A stretch of DNA of 64,000 nt from Mucilaginibacter xinganensis (GTDB lineage Bacteria; Bacteroidota; Bacteroidia; Sphingobacteriales; Sphingobacteriaceae), in NCBI RefSeq assembly GCF_002257585.1, contig NZ_CP022743.1, forward strand, positions 4,340,001 to 4,404,000, written 5' to 3'. Position numbers and translations under genes: made by a program. The notes under the pieces are model-generated. The model was not told the DNA's origin. It did no database searches and saw only the letters and a program-made list of their open reading frames with translations. Shown here piece after piece: positions 39,601 to 47,699 of the stretch; positions within the stretch are counted from its first letter, which is position 1; each line of letters starts with the position of its first letter.

Positions 39601-40224
39601 TAGTTCTTCAAACATGTTTGACCCGGTATATTTCAAAGTTTTTATACCGTCAGTATTAACCCTCAGCGTGAAATCATTCACCATGTATTTTACTTTGTAA
39701 CCAAGTGCATCGTTTTGAATCTCTAAAAAATCCACTGATGAAGCAGTAAGTATATCACTATCGGCCTTAAAATTAAAATCGAGCAGTTCAGGATTTAAGA
39801 TTTTGCAATCTGCAGCAAGCGCCGTTCTGCCTACAAATTCCTCTTTGAATTTTTCGAAATATTTTTCCCGCTCGGGGTCGCTTCTTTTTACCTTTACAAT
39901 AACCTCATTTAGGGTTGTTGTTTTGGGAATAATGGTAATATCAGGCAAAGCAACAGCGGTTTCACCAATAGTTACGCTTTGTTTATAGGTATCAAACCCA
40001 ACTATTGATACAATTAAATTATACTGTCCGGGTTTTACATTCGTCAGCGTAAAGCTGCCGTCAGCAGCCGTATGATCCCCTATTGTCGCATTACTTAAAA
40101 ACACGCTTGCGTTACTTACCGGTTTGTTATCAGTATTGCTAACGATCCGGCCTTTAATTGTTATTTGGGCAAAACAGCATATCGAAATTAAAAAGAATAA
40201 AAGGGTTAAGGCCAGGTATTTCAT
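36649..40224 (-). CDS. Giant exported protein with CarboxypepD_reg, MG2-like and TonB-plug domains, no barrel
   Basis: 1191 residues. In order: signal peptide (1-20, ending CCFAQ); CarboxypepD_reg (about 21-110); the unknown domain shared with the 374-residue paralog (about 115-400); an MG2-like macroglobulin domain starting near 426 (YLQFDKPFYVSGDTIYFKAYV) with further beta-sandwich domains; a second carboxypeptidase-like fold (about 860-925); a TonB-receptor plug (about 1000-1095: VVIDGTFVDPEVF, IEGIEVVRGPHYGAIYG); and a final beta domain. The plug is not followed by a 22-strand barrel, so it cannot be a transporter by itself. The last 93 residues differ from the neighbour at two positions only. 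Function unknown. Confidence 0.88.
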   Translation of the reverse strand: MKYLALTLLFFLISICCFAQITIKGRIVSNTDNKPVSNASVFLSNATIGDHTAADGSFTLTNVKPGQYNLIVSIVGFDTYKQSVTIGETAVALPDITIIPKTTTLNEVIVKVKRSDPEREKYFEKFKEEFVGRTALAADCKILNPELLDFNFKADSDILTASSVDFLEIQNDALGYKVKYMVNDFTLRVNTDGIKTLKYTGSNMFEELKGTPSQQRVWQRQRADAYEGSDMHFFRAAIADRLEEEGFLVMRMKLNSQKPADSIIKARMDFFKNLKTSPQYKDSLTRWTRLSKLPRYTGELVPMNRKDIIRGPDRYGFYSLSGNYGMLYINYNKYHRFDKSYIRLGGTSASGNTLIAFNQGDVLFDSNGVVADPRSLIYEGAWARKGVANLLPVDYEDVKHAGYAAGAPINALISKLRVFADSLKIEKSYLQFDKPFYVSGDTIYFKAYVVQSAQHIPTQLSGVLNIDLINPANKVIQSLKLKLNDGVTWGDFTLADTLKGGSYRVRAYTNWMRNEGESAFFEQVIPVGNMAAKSVAGSSEAKTVKPIEKNVAVKTDLQFFPEGGSLVAGNYSKIAFKSIGPDGLGKELKGTVTDDSGAAVCTFASTHLGMGVFNMVPQANKIYKASITYADGSTNSLDLPKAVTNGYTINLNNSNPDTIRIRITGGSESSLDKLSLVAQSGGTVYYAAENNSSAKFFSAVIPKSKFPTGIVQFTLFSPNGEPLNERLVFIENHDELKLDLSNIKTSYAPRQKVKVELEGRDRDNKLVTGSFSVAVTDETTVPADTLNENTLLSNLLLTSELKGSVEQPNYYFTGSSAKTQADLDVLMLTQGYRRFSWKQVLRDNPEPITYQPEKAIQISGTVKKNGKPAANAKVTLFSKAGGMFMLDTLTDANGKFAFKNLLFADSTKFVVQSKVPKGQDAVTLEVDTVLSPQLIIKNMSDNAIKTTATADMSAYLINQKQFYEEQQKYGINKHAVVLQEVKVEAKYQPKIPHSQNLNGSGNADYVLTAKDIERFICGRLSDCLEGVYWLHFINGVPSGGAVVIDGTFVDPEVFADLRPDDIEGIEVVRGPHYGAIYGSRMAGGGLIITTKTGRKTNNYYRYAPGVVTYMPKGFYKAREFYSPQYDNPKTNQKITGLRSTIYWNPNIITDKDGKASFSYFNADGKGTYRVVIEGIDADGNLGRQVYRYKVE

Positions 40225-40286
40225 CCCCTATAAAAGTATTAAAAAAGCTGCATTAACGACAATTAGCGGTATATTTTCTCTAACGC

Positions 40287-43200
40287 CTACTCTACCTTAT
40301 ATCTGTACACCTGCCTGCCCAAATTACCATCAGCGTCAATCCCTTCAATAACTACACGGTAAGTTCCTTTACCATCCGCATTAAAATAGCTGAAGGAGGC
40401 TTTGCCATCTTTGTCTGTTATTATATTAGGGTTCCAGTAAATGGTGCTGCGCAGGTCGGTTATTTTTTGGTTGGTTTTGGGGTTATCATATTGCGGCGAG
40501 TAAAACTCGCGCGCTTTATAAAAGCCTTTGGGCATAAAGGTTACTACACCGGGCGCGTAGCGGTAATAGTTATTGGTTTTTCTGCCTCGCTTTGTGGTGA
40601 TGATTAAAGCTCCACCTGCGGCCTGACTGCCATAAATTGCGGCAAAATGCGGTCCCATTAACACCTCAATACCCTCAATATCATTTGAATTAAGAGAATT
40701 AAAAATATTGTAATCAACTACTGTCCCATCTACTATAATTAACATTGGTATATTATATAGGCTGGTTTTTGTAGGGTCAGTATTTTGCAGACGCTTCACA
40801 AAAAGCATCCCATCTGAAAATACAATTCCTAAAAGTTTAGCCTGCAAACAATCTATTAATCTGCTGCATGGCAAATCTTCTAACTCCTTTGCAGTTATAA
40901 TTTGGTCAGCAGCCCCATTACCGTTTAAATTATCAGAATGAGCAACATGTTTTTCTATCTTTTTTCTATCTTTTATTAGTACTTCTTTTAGTATTAATGG
41001 CTGCTGGTTGATACCGTACTTCTTTTGTTCTTCGTAAAATTGCTTGCTACTTTGCACATAAGCAACAATGTTATTTTCCTCTTTTTGCCCACCAAATGTA
41101 ACCATAGCTTCTACTTTTGGTACTTCAACTTGTTTGTCCACCTCTATATCTACTTCTTTTCCACCTTTCGCGGCCCTTGCCTGCAGAACGAATTTTGTGG
41201 TATCACCAAAGCTCAGTTTATCAAATACAAACCTGCCATTCTCATTAGCGGTAGTATCCAGTATAATTCCGTTGTTCCCTTTTGTAAACAGCTTTACACT
41301 GGCGTTTGGCACAGCTTTTCCTTTTGATTTGACGTATCCCGCTATCTCCAACCCTTTTTCCGGCAGGTAAGTCAATTGTTTTACATTACCAGCGCTACTT
41401 TCTAATATCTTTTTCCATTCAAAGCTGCGGTAGCCATGCGTTAGCATTACCAGGTCAAGGTCTTCCACTGTTTTATCACTGATATTAGTAAAATAGTAGT
41501 TGGGTTGCTCTATGTATCCTTTTAGTTCAGCGGTTAACAAAAGATAATTTATGATTGTTGGTTCTGCTGCTTCATCAGTTTTTACCTTATCCTCATCGGT
41601 TACAGAAACAGAATAACTTCCCGCAGCAGGTTCGCCACCATTATTTATCTTAAGCTGAATACTCGCTTTTTGCCTTTTGTTATAAACTGTTCTGTCGCTG
41701 TTAATATTAATTTTCAATAGGTCATCGTTTTGAACAAAGAGCAGGCGTTCGCAAAGGGGTTCTCCATTGGCCGAAAACAAGGTACTTCTTGCAATTCCCA
41801 TACGCAGGTCCTTTTTTGAAAGGGTTTGTACAATTTCCTGTTTATCCAGTTTAAAACTAAGGCTAAATGGCGAGCCGCCCGAATAGGTGATTAGTGTAAA
41901 TAATTTATCTTTGTTGTTTTGATAATATAACTTACTACAGCTTACCTTCATATTGAGCGACCTGTTTTCGCCGGTTATCTCCATACAGATCCCATTATCG
42001 GTAGAGCGCGGAAGTTCAGCAATATCTTGTTTTCCATTTGTATAAGTTAACCTGGCCCTGTACGTTTTACCTGTTGCCGGGGTCAGGTAAAAATATCCCA
42101 TTCCCAAATGAGTGGATGTAAAATCAACTATTTCCTTGTCGTCATTATCTAGTACTGTTCCTTTTACTTCAATTCCTGACCCGTTGGTTGCAATTGCTTT
42201 AAATGCTATTTTTGATTTCACTCCCGTTACCAAACTGCCACCCTCGGGAAGAAACCGGGTATCGGGGTTGGTGTTTTTCAGGTCCTTTTTTATGCTGCCG
42301 CTTTCAGGCAATCGGTTAATTGAGCCTATTGCCACACTCTGATCATAATATACCGCTTCATTCCGCATTAGTTTGGTGTAAGCTCTTACCCTGTAGCTGC
42401 CATTAGTCAAAGTGTCAGCCAGGGCAAAGTCGCCCGACGCACTGCCCTGCTTCAATTGCAGCTGTATGGAATTGCTGATTTTATTATCCGGACCAACCAG
42501 ATCTGCGTACAATACTCCACTTTGGGTTGATGGTTCGTGTTTATTGCCACTTGTCACGTAGGCCTTAAAATAAATGGTATCACCGGCAGCATAATACGGC
42601 TTATCAAAATGCAGGTAGGCTTTTTCGGTTATATGGCTCGCCGTGTAGTTATCTAATTTAGTATTGATGTTTTTAATAAGCGTGCTGTCTGCTTCGGGTG
42701 CAGTTGTTTCCGTCGGCTCATAATCCACGGGCAGCAGCGCTGCAACCCGGTTCCTGCTCCACACACCTTCGTAAGTTAAACCACGCGGATTAGTAACCGA
42801 ACCGTTACTATCAAAGAATGCCACGGGCTCATTAAAGCTTACAAGTGTTGCGTATGTATTGTCGTTATCTGAAAGATGGCTAATTGCCGCGGTACTGAAG
42901 TGATGATATTTATTATAGCTTATAAATAACTCGTCGGTACCGCCTGAGGTAAATTCAAACAGGCCGTGTTGCCTGCTTTGTTTGAAAAGCTCCGCTTTTG
43001 TTAACGGAGTTGTTAAAAGCTTTTGTGAAATAACGGCCGGCAGGCGCCTTTTTTTTATCCAGTAATTAAGCGAATCCTTATAATTGTTGGCGCCCTTATC
43101 GTTTTTCAACAAAGTATAAACCCTTATATTTTCATTGAGCACACTGTCCGACGGACGCTGCGGATTTTTTGTAACAGCCAACCGATACACCCTGAAACCG

Positions 43201-43928
43201 TCTTGTTCTATCCTGTTATTTAAAGCCGCGCGTAAAAATTGCATCTGTGAACCTTCGTAAATGTCCTGGCGTGTTGCTGCCCATTCTTTTTCGTCATAAG
43301 CTGTTCCTTTAAGCCGTTCAAAAAATACAGACCCGGCATAAGAAAAGCTTTTATTGGCCTCGTCATAATTGTTTAGCACAAAGTTTGATAACAGATATTT
43401 TAAACGGTAACCAAGTGCTTTATTATCAATTATCAGGAAATCTGCCGACGAAGCCGTCAGAATACCATTCTTCTCATCATAGGCCAGTTCAAGCATTTCG
43501 GGGTTCAGTATCTTACAATTCTTAGCAAGGGTTGATTTTCCTAAAAATTCATCCTTAAACCATTCGTAGTTTCTTTTCCAGTCCGGATCTGTATTGGGCT
43601 TTATTTTTACTTCATTTAAAGATATTGCTCTTGGATATAGCGTAATATCCGGCAAATTTATATCGCTATTTTCTACAGTTATCGTTTGTTTGTAGGTGTC
43701 AAAACTGACGTGAGAAATTACCAGTTCATACTTGCCTGGCTTAACATTTTTTAATGTAAAAACGCCATCATTTCCGGTTTTATCACCATTGGTCGCATTA
43801 CTTAAAAATACGCTTGCATCCGCTATCGGCCTGGTAGTCAGTGAACCAACTATACGCCCTTTTATAGTTATCTGGCCAATTACAGCTAAGGGCAACAAAA
43901 TAATTACAGTTAAAACAGCTTTTAACAT
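40287..43928 (-). CDS. Giant exported protein, paralog with the same domain order
   Basis: 1213 residues. Signal peptide (MLKAVLTVIILLPLAVIGQ), CarboxypepD_reg (about 20-108), the shared unknown domain, MG2-like domain (AYLHFDKPYYAAGDTIYFKAYV), further beta domains, plug (LIIVDGTVVDYNIF, IEGIEVLMGPHFAAIYG) and the same C-terminal beta domain. It differs from its neighbour over most of its length but is nearly identical at the 3' end. It starts 79 bases downstream of the GG-leader peptide gene, with a hairpin between them, and is 62 bases upstream of the 1191-residue gene, so the three may form one transcript. Function unknown. Confidence 0.88.
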   Translation of the reverse strand: MLKAVLTVIILLPLAVIGQITIKGRIVGSLTTRPIADASVFLSNATNGDKTGNDGVFTLKNVKPGKYELVISHVSFDTYKQTITVENSDINLPDITLYPRAISLNEVKIKPNTDPDWKRNYEWFKDEFLGKSTLAKNCKILNPEMLELAYDEKNGILTASSADFLIIDNKALGYRLKYLLSNFVLNNYDEANKSFSYAGSVFFERLKGTAYDEKEWAATRQDIYEGSQMQFLRAALNNRIEQDGFRVYRLAVTKNPQRPSDSVLNENIRVYTLLKNDKGANNYKDSLNYWIKKRRLPAVISQKLLTTPLTKAELFKQSRQHGLFEFTSGGTDELFISYNKYHHFSTAAISHLSDNDNTYATLVSFNEPVAFFDSNGSVTNPRGLTYEGVWSRNRVAALLPVDYEPTETTAPEADSTLIKNINTKLDNYTASHITEKAYLHFDKPYYAAGDTIYFKAYVTSGNKHEPSTQSGVLYADLVGPDNKISNSIQLQLKQGSASGDFALADTLTNGSYRVRAYTKLMRNEAVYYDQSVAIGSINRLPESGSIKKDLKNTNPDTRFLPEGGSLVTGVKSKIAFKAIATNGSGIEVKGTVLDNDDKEIVDFTSTHLGMGYFYLTPATGKTYRARLTYTNGKQDIAELPRSTDNGICMEITGENRSLNMKVSCSKLYYQNNKDKLFTLITYSGGSPFSLSFKLDKQEIVQTLSKKDLRMGIARSTLFSANGEPLCERLLFVQNDDLLKININSDRTVYNKRQKASIQLKINNGGEPAAGSYSVSVTDEDKVKTDEAAEPTIINYLLLTAELKGYIEQPNYYFTNISDKTVEDLDLVMLTHGYRSFEWKKILESSAGNVKQLTYLPEKGLEIAGYVKSKGKAVPNASVKLFTKGNNGIILDTTANENGRFVFDKLSFGDTTKFVLQARAAKGGKEVDIEVDKQVEVPKVEAMVTFGGQKEENNIVAYVQSSKQFYEEQKKYGINQQPLILKEVLIKDRKKIEKHVAHSDNLNGNGAADQIITAKELEDLPCSRLIDCLQAKLLGIVFSDGMLFVKRLQNTDPTKTSLYNIPMLIIVDGTVVDYNIFNSLNSNDIEGIEVLMGPHFAAIYGSQAAGGALIITTKRGRKTNNYYRYAPGVVTFMPKGFYKAREFYSPQYDNPKTNQKITDLRSTIYWNPNIITDKDGKASFSYFNADGKGTYRVVIEGIDADGNLGRQVYRYKVE

Positions 43929-43965
43929 AAGAAAATCTAAGTTAGTTTTATATTTATTAATTAAT

Positions 43966-43994
43966 CAAACCCAACCTGGTACTAGTTGGGTTTG
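43966..43994 (-). terminator. Hairpin between the GG-peptide gene and the giant protein gene
   Basis: CAAACCCAAC and GTTGGGTTTG form a perfect 10-base stem with a 9-base loop. On the minus strand it is followed by ATTAATTAATA instead of a T run. It may be a weak terminator that gives more peptide than receptor-like protein mRNA. Confidence 0.6.
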
Positions 43995-44006
43995 ACAGCC
44001 ATCTAC

Positions 44007-44222
44007 TTATGCAGGGGGATTGCAGCTACATGTCGCACTGGTAGTAGCATAATCCTTGTAAATTGCATGACATTGCTCCACAGGGTCGGGAATACAGCTT
44101 GCTGTATAAAACTGATCAATGATACCTCCCACCCCCCAACAAACTATATGGCAATTTGGATTCTGGTCCCCACCTGTTACATTTCTCATCTCAGTTCTGC
44201 TGAGCTTGTTAAATTTTGACAT
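44007..44222 (-). CDS. Double-glycine leader peptide with six-cysteine core
   Basis: 71 residues. The leader MSKFNKLSRTEMRNVTGG matches the Bacteroidota natural-product leader pattern (LSRxEMxxxxGG), with the presumed cleavage after G18. The 53-residue core has cysteines at 24, 28, 43, 51, 65 and 67, enough for three disulfides or for thioether modification. Known GG-leader precursors are cleaved and exported by C39-peptidase ABC transporters; none is in this window, and no modifying enzyme lies next door. The two giant plug proteins follow on the same strand. Possible roles: bacteriocin, signalling peptide or ligand of the neighbours; undecided. Confidence 0.8.
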   Translation of the reverse strand: MSKFNKLSRTEMRNVTGGDQNPNCHIVCWGVGGIIDQFYTASCIPDPVEQCHAIYKDYATTSATCSCNPPA

Positions 44223-44725
44223 AAAATAAAATGATTAAGAATTGATTAATTTTACCGGATCTGCGCCCCCGGCGTTAGGCTTGCATGTATTTTTAAAGGG
44301 CATGCTCCTTTACTTTCGCGAGAAGTATCTTCTATGTACTTATTAAAGCATGCATTTTAAACCGGGGAGCGGGTATAATTAAGGCAGCGGGAACCGTTAT
44401 GCAGCCATATTGGATCAGCGGGTACCACTGTCCTTTTCGTACCGGATGATTTGATCATCAACAGGTTAAATTCCGGCTTATTATTGCTGCCTGCAAAGCC
44501 CGGGTAACCCAATAAATATGGTGTTGATTTTTTGAACGTAAGATCAGAGATGTGAGATCTGCTGTGTGTTAACATAAGGCCAGGTTGAATATGTTTTTAT
44601 TGCCTTAAAGATATATCTCTTAGCGCAAAAAACAACTCCATAATCAACAGTATTAATTATGTTACAATAAAAGCATTCAGAATCTTACTTTTTGATTTTA
44701 TTGCGGCCTGGTCACTCACAGTTGC
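44223..44725. other. Intergenic stretch upstream of the GG-peptide gene
   Basis: About 500 bases between the dCTP deaminase gene and the GG-peptide gene. The part at 44280-44360 has related arms (TTGCATGTATTTTTAAAG and TTAAAGCATGCATTTTA) that could fold. A 72-codon minus-strand frame (44357-44575) shows no recognisable features. The peptide promoter should be near 44230-44290 but no exact TAnnTTTG box is visible. Confidence 0.45.
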
Positions 44726-45262
44726 TTAAAACTGGTTCTTCCACATCATGCTCTCTACCGGCCTGGTGGATGGCGTGTTGTATTTGGCATTCCCTTTGGT
44801 ATTATAAAGAATTTCGATCTCGCCCTCTACAACAAAATAGATCAGTTGGCCAATAGGCATACCGGGATAAACCTTTACCGGCTGGGTACAGGAGATCTCC
44901 AGCGTCCAGGTATTGCAAAAGCCAACATCACCTTTGCCCGCCGTGGCGTGGATATCAATCCCTAAACGGCCGGTGCTTGATTTGCCTTCCAGAAAAGGCA
45001 CGTGGCTATGGGTTTCGGTATATTCAACCGTTACACCCAAGTATAAGGTATTGGGTTGTAAAACAAAGCCATCCTTCGGGATCTCAAAGTAGGTGATCTC
45101 GTTATGGAGCTTTGCATCCAACACCCGGTCGCGGTAGGTAGCCAGGTATTTACCGAGGTGCACATCATAAGAGTTTGTTCCCAGGCATTCGCGCCTGAAG
45201 GGCTCAATAATAATTTGCCCCTGTTCTATTTCCTCTAAAATCCGTTTGTCCGATAATATCAT
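44726..45262 (-). CDS. dcd: dCTP deaminase
   Basis: Converts dCTP to dUTP (and ammonia) for dTTP synthesis; 178 residues, trimeric dUTPase-like fold. Visible are FLEGKSSTGRLGI at 90-102 (KSS near 94-96), the catalytic E122 in NTWTLEIS, and the C-terminal YNTPSTRP lid. I chose the ATG at 45262 (MILSDKRIL), the family's usual N-terminus; an upstream in-frame codon at 45313 would add 17 residues that do not fit. Confidence 0.94.
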   Translation of the reverse strand: MILSDKRILEEIEQGQIIIEPFRRECLGTNSYDVHLGKYLATYRDRVLDAKLHNEITYFEIPKDGFVLQPNTLYLGVTVEYTETHSHVPFLEGKSSTGRLGIDIHATAGKGDVGFCNTWTLEISCTQPVKVYPGMPIGQLIYFVVEGEIEILYNTKGNAKYNTPSTRPVESMMWKNQF

Positions 45263-45386
45263 GATACCCTGTAAAAGAGGGGCTAAATTATAACTAATTG
45301 CCGGGCATGGCAATGTTATGTTACCAACAATTGTTTTGGAGAGATGTGGAAAGTAAATTCGGTTTTTACGCTATTTTTAAATATGC

Positions 45387-45419
45387 AAAGGCTCCCGGAC
45401 AAAAAATCCGGGAGCCTTT
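45387..45419 (-). terminator. Terminator of the Gfo/Idh/MocA gene
   Basis: AAAGGCTCCCGGA pairs perfectly with TCCGGGAGCCTTT around a 7-base loop. On the minus strand the tail is only moderately T-rich (GCATATTT). It lies 20 bases past the stop at 45439. Confidence 0.75.
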
Positions 45420-45438
45420 AATGCGGGGAGTGGCACCC

Positions 45439-46632
45439 TCAACCGGCAGTAATTTCCCTCACCAATACTTCGCCGGTTACCTTATGCTTTAATATCAGTT
45501 TATGCTCGCCTGAGGGCAGGATCTCTTTCTTGATCAGGAAATAATTTTCATCGTACGATGTTGTTGCCGGGCCGCTGTCTGCATCGGTACTGCCACGCCA
45601 GCCTTCAATTTGCACAGCTTCCCAGCGGCCGGTTTTTGCTGATTGGTATGCAGCATCAATTATGGCGTTCACTATATAACCATCATAAAATGTCTCAAGA
45701 GGTTCCGTTTTGTTTTCAATGGCGTTAAACATATCAGTAAACATGTTGGTGTAACCCAGCTCATGCACCTCATCGCCCACGGGGAACAACCAGCCGCTGT
45801 TACTTTCGGCCTTTTCAGCAACATATCCGCCTTTGCCGGTACTAAACATCTCGAAACCGGTGCGCAAAAAACTATTGAGCCAAATGGTGCCCTCTGTGCC
45901 CATCACCTCATCGCGCAGGTCCATGCCGCCCCTAAAACACCAGCTTACTTCAAATTGCCCCATTGATCCATTGGCATATTTTATCAGGCCAATGGCACTG
46001 TCTTCCGCTTTTATGGGATGTACCTGCGTTGCCGTCCAGCACATTACCTCAACCGGCCTGATCTCTTTACCAATAAAATTACGCGCTATTTCAATACAAT
46101 GGCATCCCAGATCCACCATTGCACCGCCGCCTGATTGTTCGTTATCCCAAAACCAATCGCTATGCGGGCCGGGGTGCGCCTCGCGCGATTTTGCCCATAA
46201 CACCTTACCTATACTGCCATCCTTAACCGACTTCATCGACTTTAAAAACTTAGGTGTATAACAAAGGTCTTCAAGGTAACCGCCCATAATACCGGCTTCT
46301 TCCACCAGGTCAAGCATTCGTTTAGCCTCGGCAGCGGTGCGGCCAAGCGGCTTTGTGCAAAGCACATGTTTTTTAGCTTTGGCACAGGCAGCCACGGCAG
46401 CTTCATGCAGGTTGTTTGGCAGTGAAATGATCACCACGTCCACATCGGCCCGACCGCAAACTTCGTCCATATCATCGCTAAAAAACGAGAGTTTATAATC
46501 GTCAGCAAATTTTTTTGCCTTATCAATATTGCGGGAGTAAACACTTATCAAAGTATCTTTTCCGCGTTGTGCTACTAATGAGTCTGCATAAAAACGGGCA
46601 ATAAAACCCGAACCGAGCATGGCTATGTTCAT
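45439..46632 (-). CDS. Gfo/Idh/MocA family oxidoreductase
   Basis: NAD(P)-dependent sugar or inositol-type dehydrogenase, 397 residues. The Rossmann motif GSGFIA is at 7-12, the second-domain active-site segment VLCTKPLGRTAAEA holds the conserved lysine near 95, and GCHCIEIARNF is the histidine-containing helix. It has no signal peptide. The PhyH-type dioxygenase gene lies directly upstream on the same strand (about 120 bases), so the two may act on the same compound. The substrate is not predictable. Confidence 0.9.
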   Translation of the reverse strand: MNIAMLGSGFIARFYADSLVAQRGKDTLISVYSRNIDKAKKFADDYKLSFFSDDMDEVCGRADVDVVIISLPNNLHEAAVAACAKAKKHVLCTKPLGRTAAEAKRMLDLVEEAGIMGGYLEDLCYTPKFLKSMKSVKDGSIGKVLWAKSREAHPGPHSDWFWDNEQSGGGAMVDLGCHCIEIARNFIGKEIRPVEVMCWTATQVHPIKAEDSAIGLIKYANGSMGQFEVSWCFRGGMDLRDEVMGTEGTIWLNSFLRTGFEMFSTGKGGYVAEKAESNSGWLFPVGDEVHELGYTNMFTDMFNAIENKTEPLETFYDGYIVNAIIDAAYQSAKTGRWEAVQIEGWRGSTDADSGPATTSYDENYFLIKKEILPSGEHKLILKHKVTGEVLVREITAG

Positions 46633-46754
46633 AATTTTTGGTTAGTTATGGTTGTAAAGGTTGTAGTTGTTATAATGGTTAAAAGCCCTAAATTCATGCT
46701 TTATTCGCAAACTATCAAGGCATTTTCAAATTTTCAAATCAATGCATCTTCAAA

Positions 46755-47600
46755 TCAAACACTTTCCCATCCTGTTTCTTTCAAAGCAGGATCGTTCTCT
46801 TTTTTTAAAAAATCGGCGTTTGATAATGATTCCGGTTCCCATTGCAATATGGCCTCGTCAGGCACTACATTAACCGGAACTTTATAAGAAGTTGACGTTT
46901 CGTTATAAGCCAGGTTCGATTGCAGGTTATAACAGGAAATAACTGACCAGCGCGGCCTGTCAGACAGGTTAGCTTCTGACCGGTGAAGCAAATTGCTGTG
47001 AAAAACCAGCGCATCGCCGGGTTCAAGTTCAACATATACCAGCTCCATTGTTTTCAGGGCGTTATTTACCATTTCCATATCGGCACCTACCTGCTCACCA
47101 GCAAAACCATGATTAACCCGTCCTAATTTGTGCGAGCCTTTGATAACCTGCAGGCAGCCGTTTTGTTTATTGGCTTCTGTTAATGCAACCATTATGCTGA
47201 TCAGTTCATCAGGAAACATAAACTGGTTTTTATACCAGTAGCCATAGTCCTGGTGCCACTCCCATGCACCGCCTATTTTTGGCTCCTTTTGCATAAGTTT
47301 TGAATGAAAGTGGCATACCGGCGCTTTATCGCCAAGCAGCTGCTTTACCATACTTACCATTCTTGCGCTCCGCGTTAAATAGCCAAAAACGTCATTACCG
47401 GGCGTGAACCATAAAGACAGGCGGGTCTTTTTGCCGGTTTGGTCATTAAGGTCAAGCGCGTTGTTACGCATCGCATTGTCATCCAGTGCGGTGTGGTACA
47501 ATTTTTCAATTTCGGCGGCGGTGCAAAAATTTTTGATCACCACATAGCCGTCACGGTTATATTGCTCAACCTGTGCAGGTGTAAGTTTTTCGGTTAGCAT
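46755..47600 (-). CDS. Phytanoyl-CoA dioxygenase (PhyH) family protein
   Basis: Fe(II)/2-oxoglutarate-dependent oxygenase, 281 residues. The iron facial triad is H116 and D118 (EWHQDYGYW) with distal H206 (LLHRSEAN); R215 or R217 in DRPRWS would hold 2-oxoglutarate. I took the ATG at 47600; a GTG at 47603 directly before it is also possible. Family members hydroxylate small molecules, lipids or peptidyl-carrier-bound substrates; the substrate here is unknown. Neighbour to a sugar-type dehydrogenase. Confidence 0.88.
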   Translation of the reverse strand: MLTEKLTPAQVEQYNRDGYVVIKNFCTAAEIEKLYHTALDDNAMRNNALDLNDQTGKKTRLSLWFTPGNDVFGYLTRSARMVSMVKQLLGDKAPVCHFHSKLMQKEPKIGGAWEWHQDYGYWYKNQFMFPDELISIMVALTEANKQNGCLQVIKGSHKLGRVNHGFAGEQVGADMEMVNNALKTMELVYVELEPGDALVFHSNLLHRSEANLSDRPRWSVISCYNLQSNLAYNETSTSYKVPVNVVPDEAILQWEPESLSNADFLKKENDPALKETGWESV

Positions 47601-47666
47601 CACGTAATTTTATTTAAATTGGTTGTATTATTAACAAAAAGAAACACAATTTAGTGTTATTTGATA

Positions 47667-47674
47667 TAAGTTTG
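47667..47674 (+). promoter_or_regulatory. -7 box upstream of the phosphopantetheinyl transferase operon
   Basis: TAAGTTTG fits the TAnnTTTG consensus, 26 bases before the ATG at 47700. A clear -33 box is lacking. Confidence 0.4.
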
Positions 47675-47699
47675 CCATGCTTTTTGCAATTTTACTTTT

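Noticed and set aside
36649..43928. Calling the giant proteins SusC-like TonB-dependent transporters
   Set aside because: The plug domain is present but the barrel is absent, and no SusD gene is next to them.
44357..44575. 72-codon minus-strand frame with ATG
   Set aside because: No signal peptide, domain or plausible composition, and no promoter or neighbour that supports it; kept only as a note in the intergenic entry.
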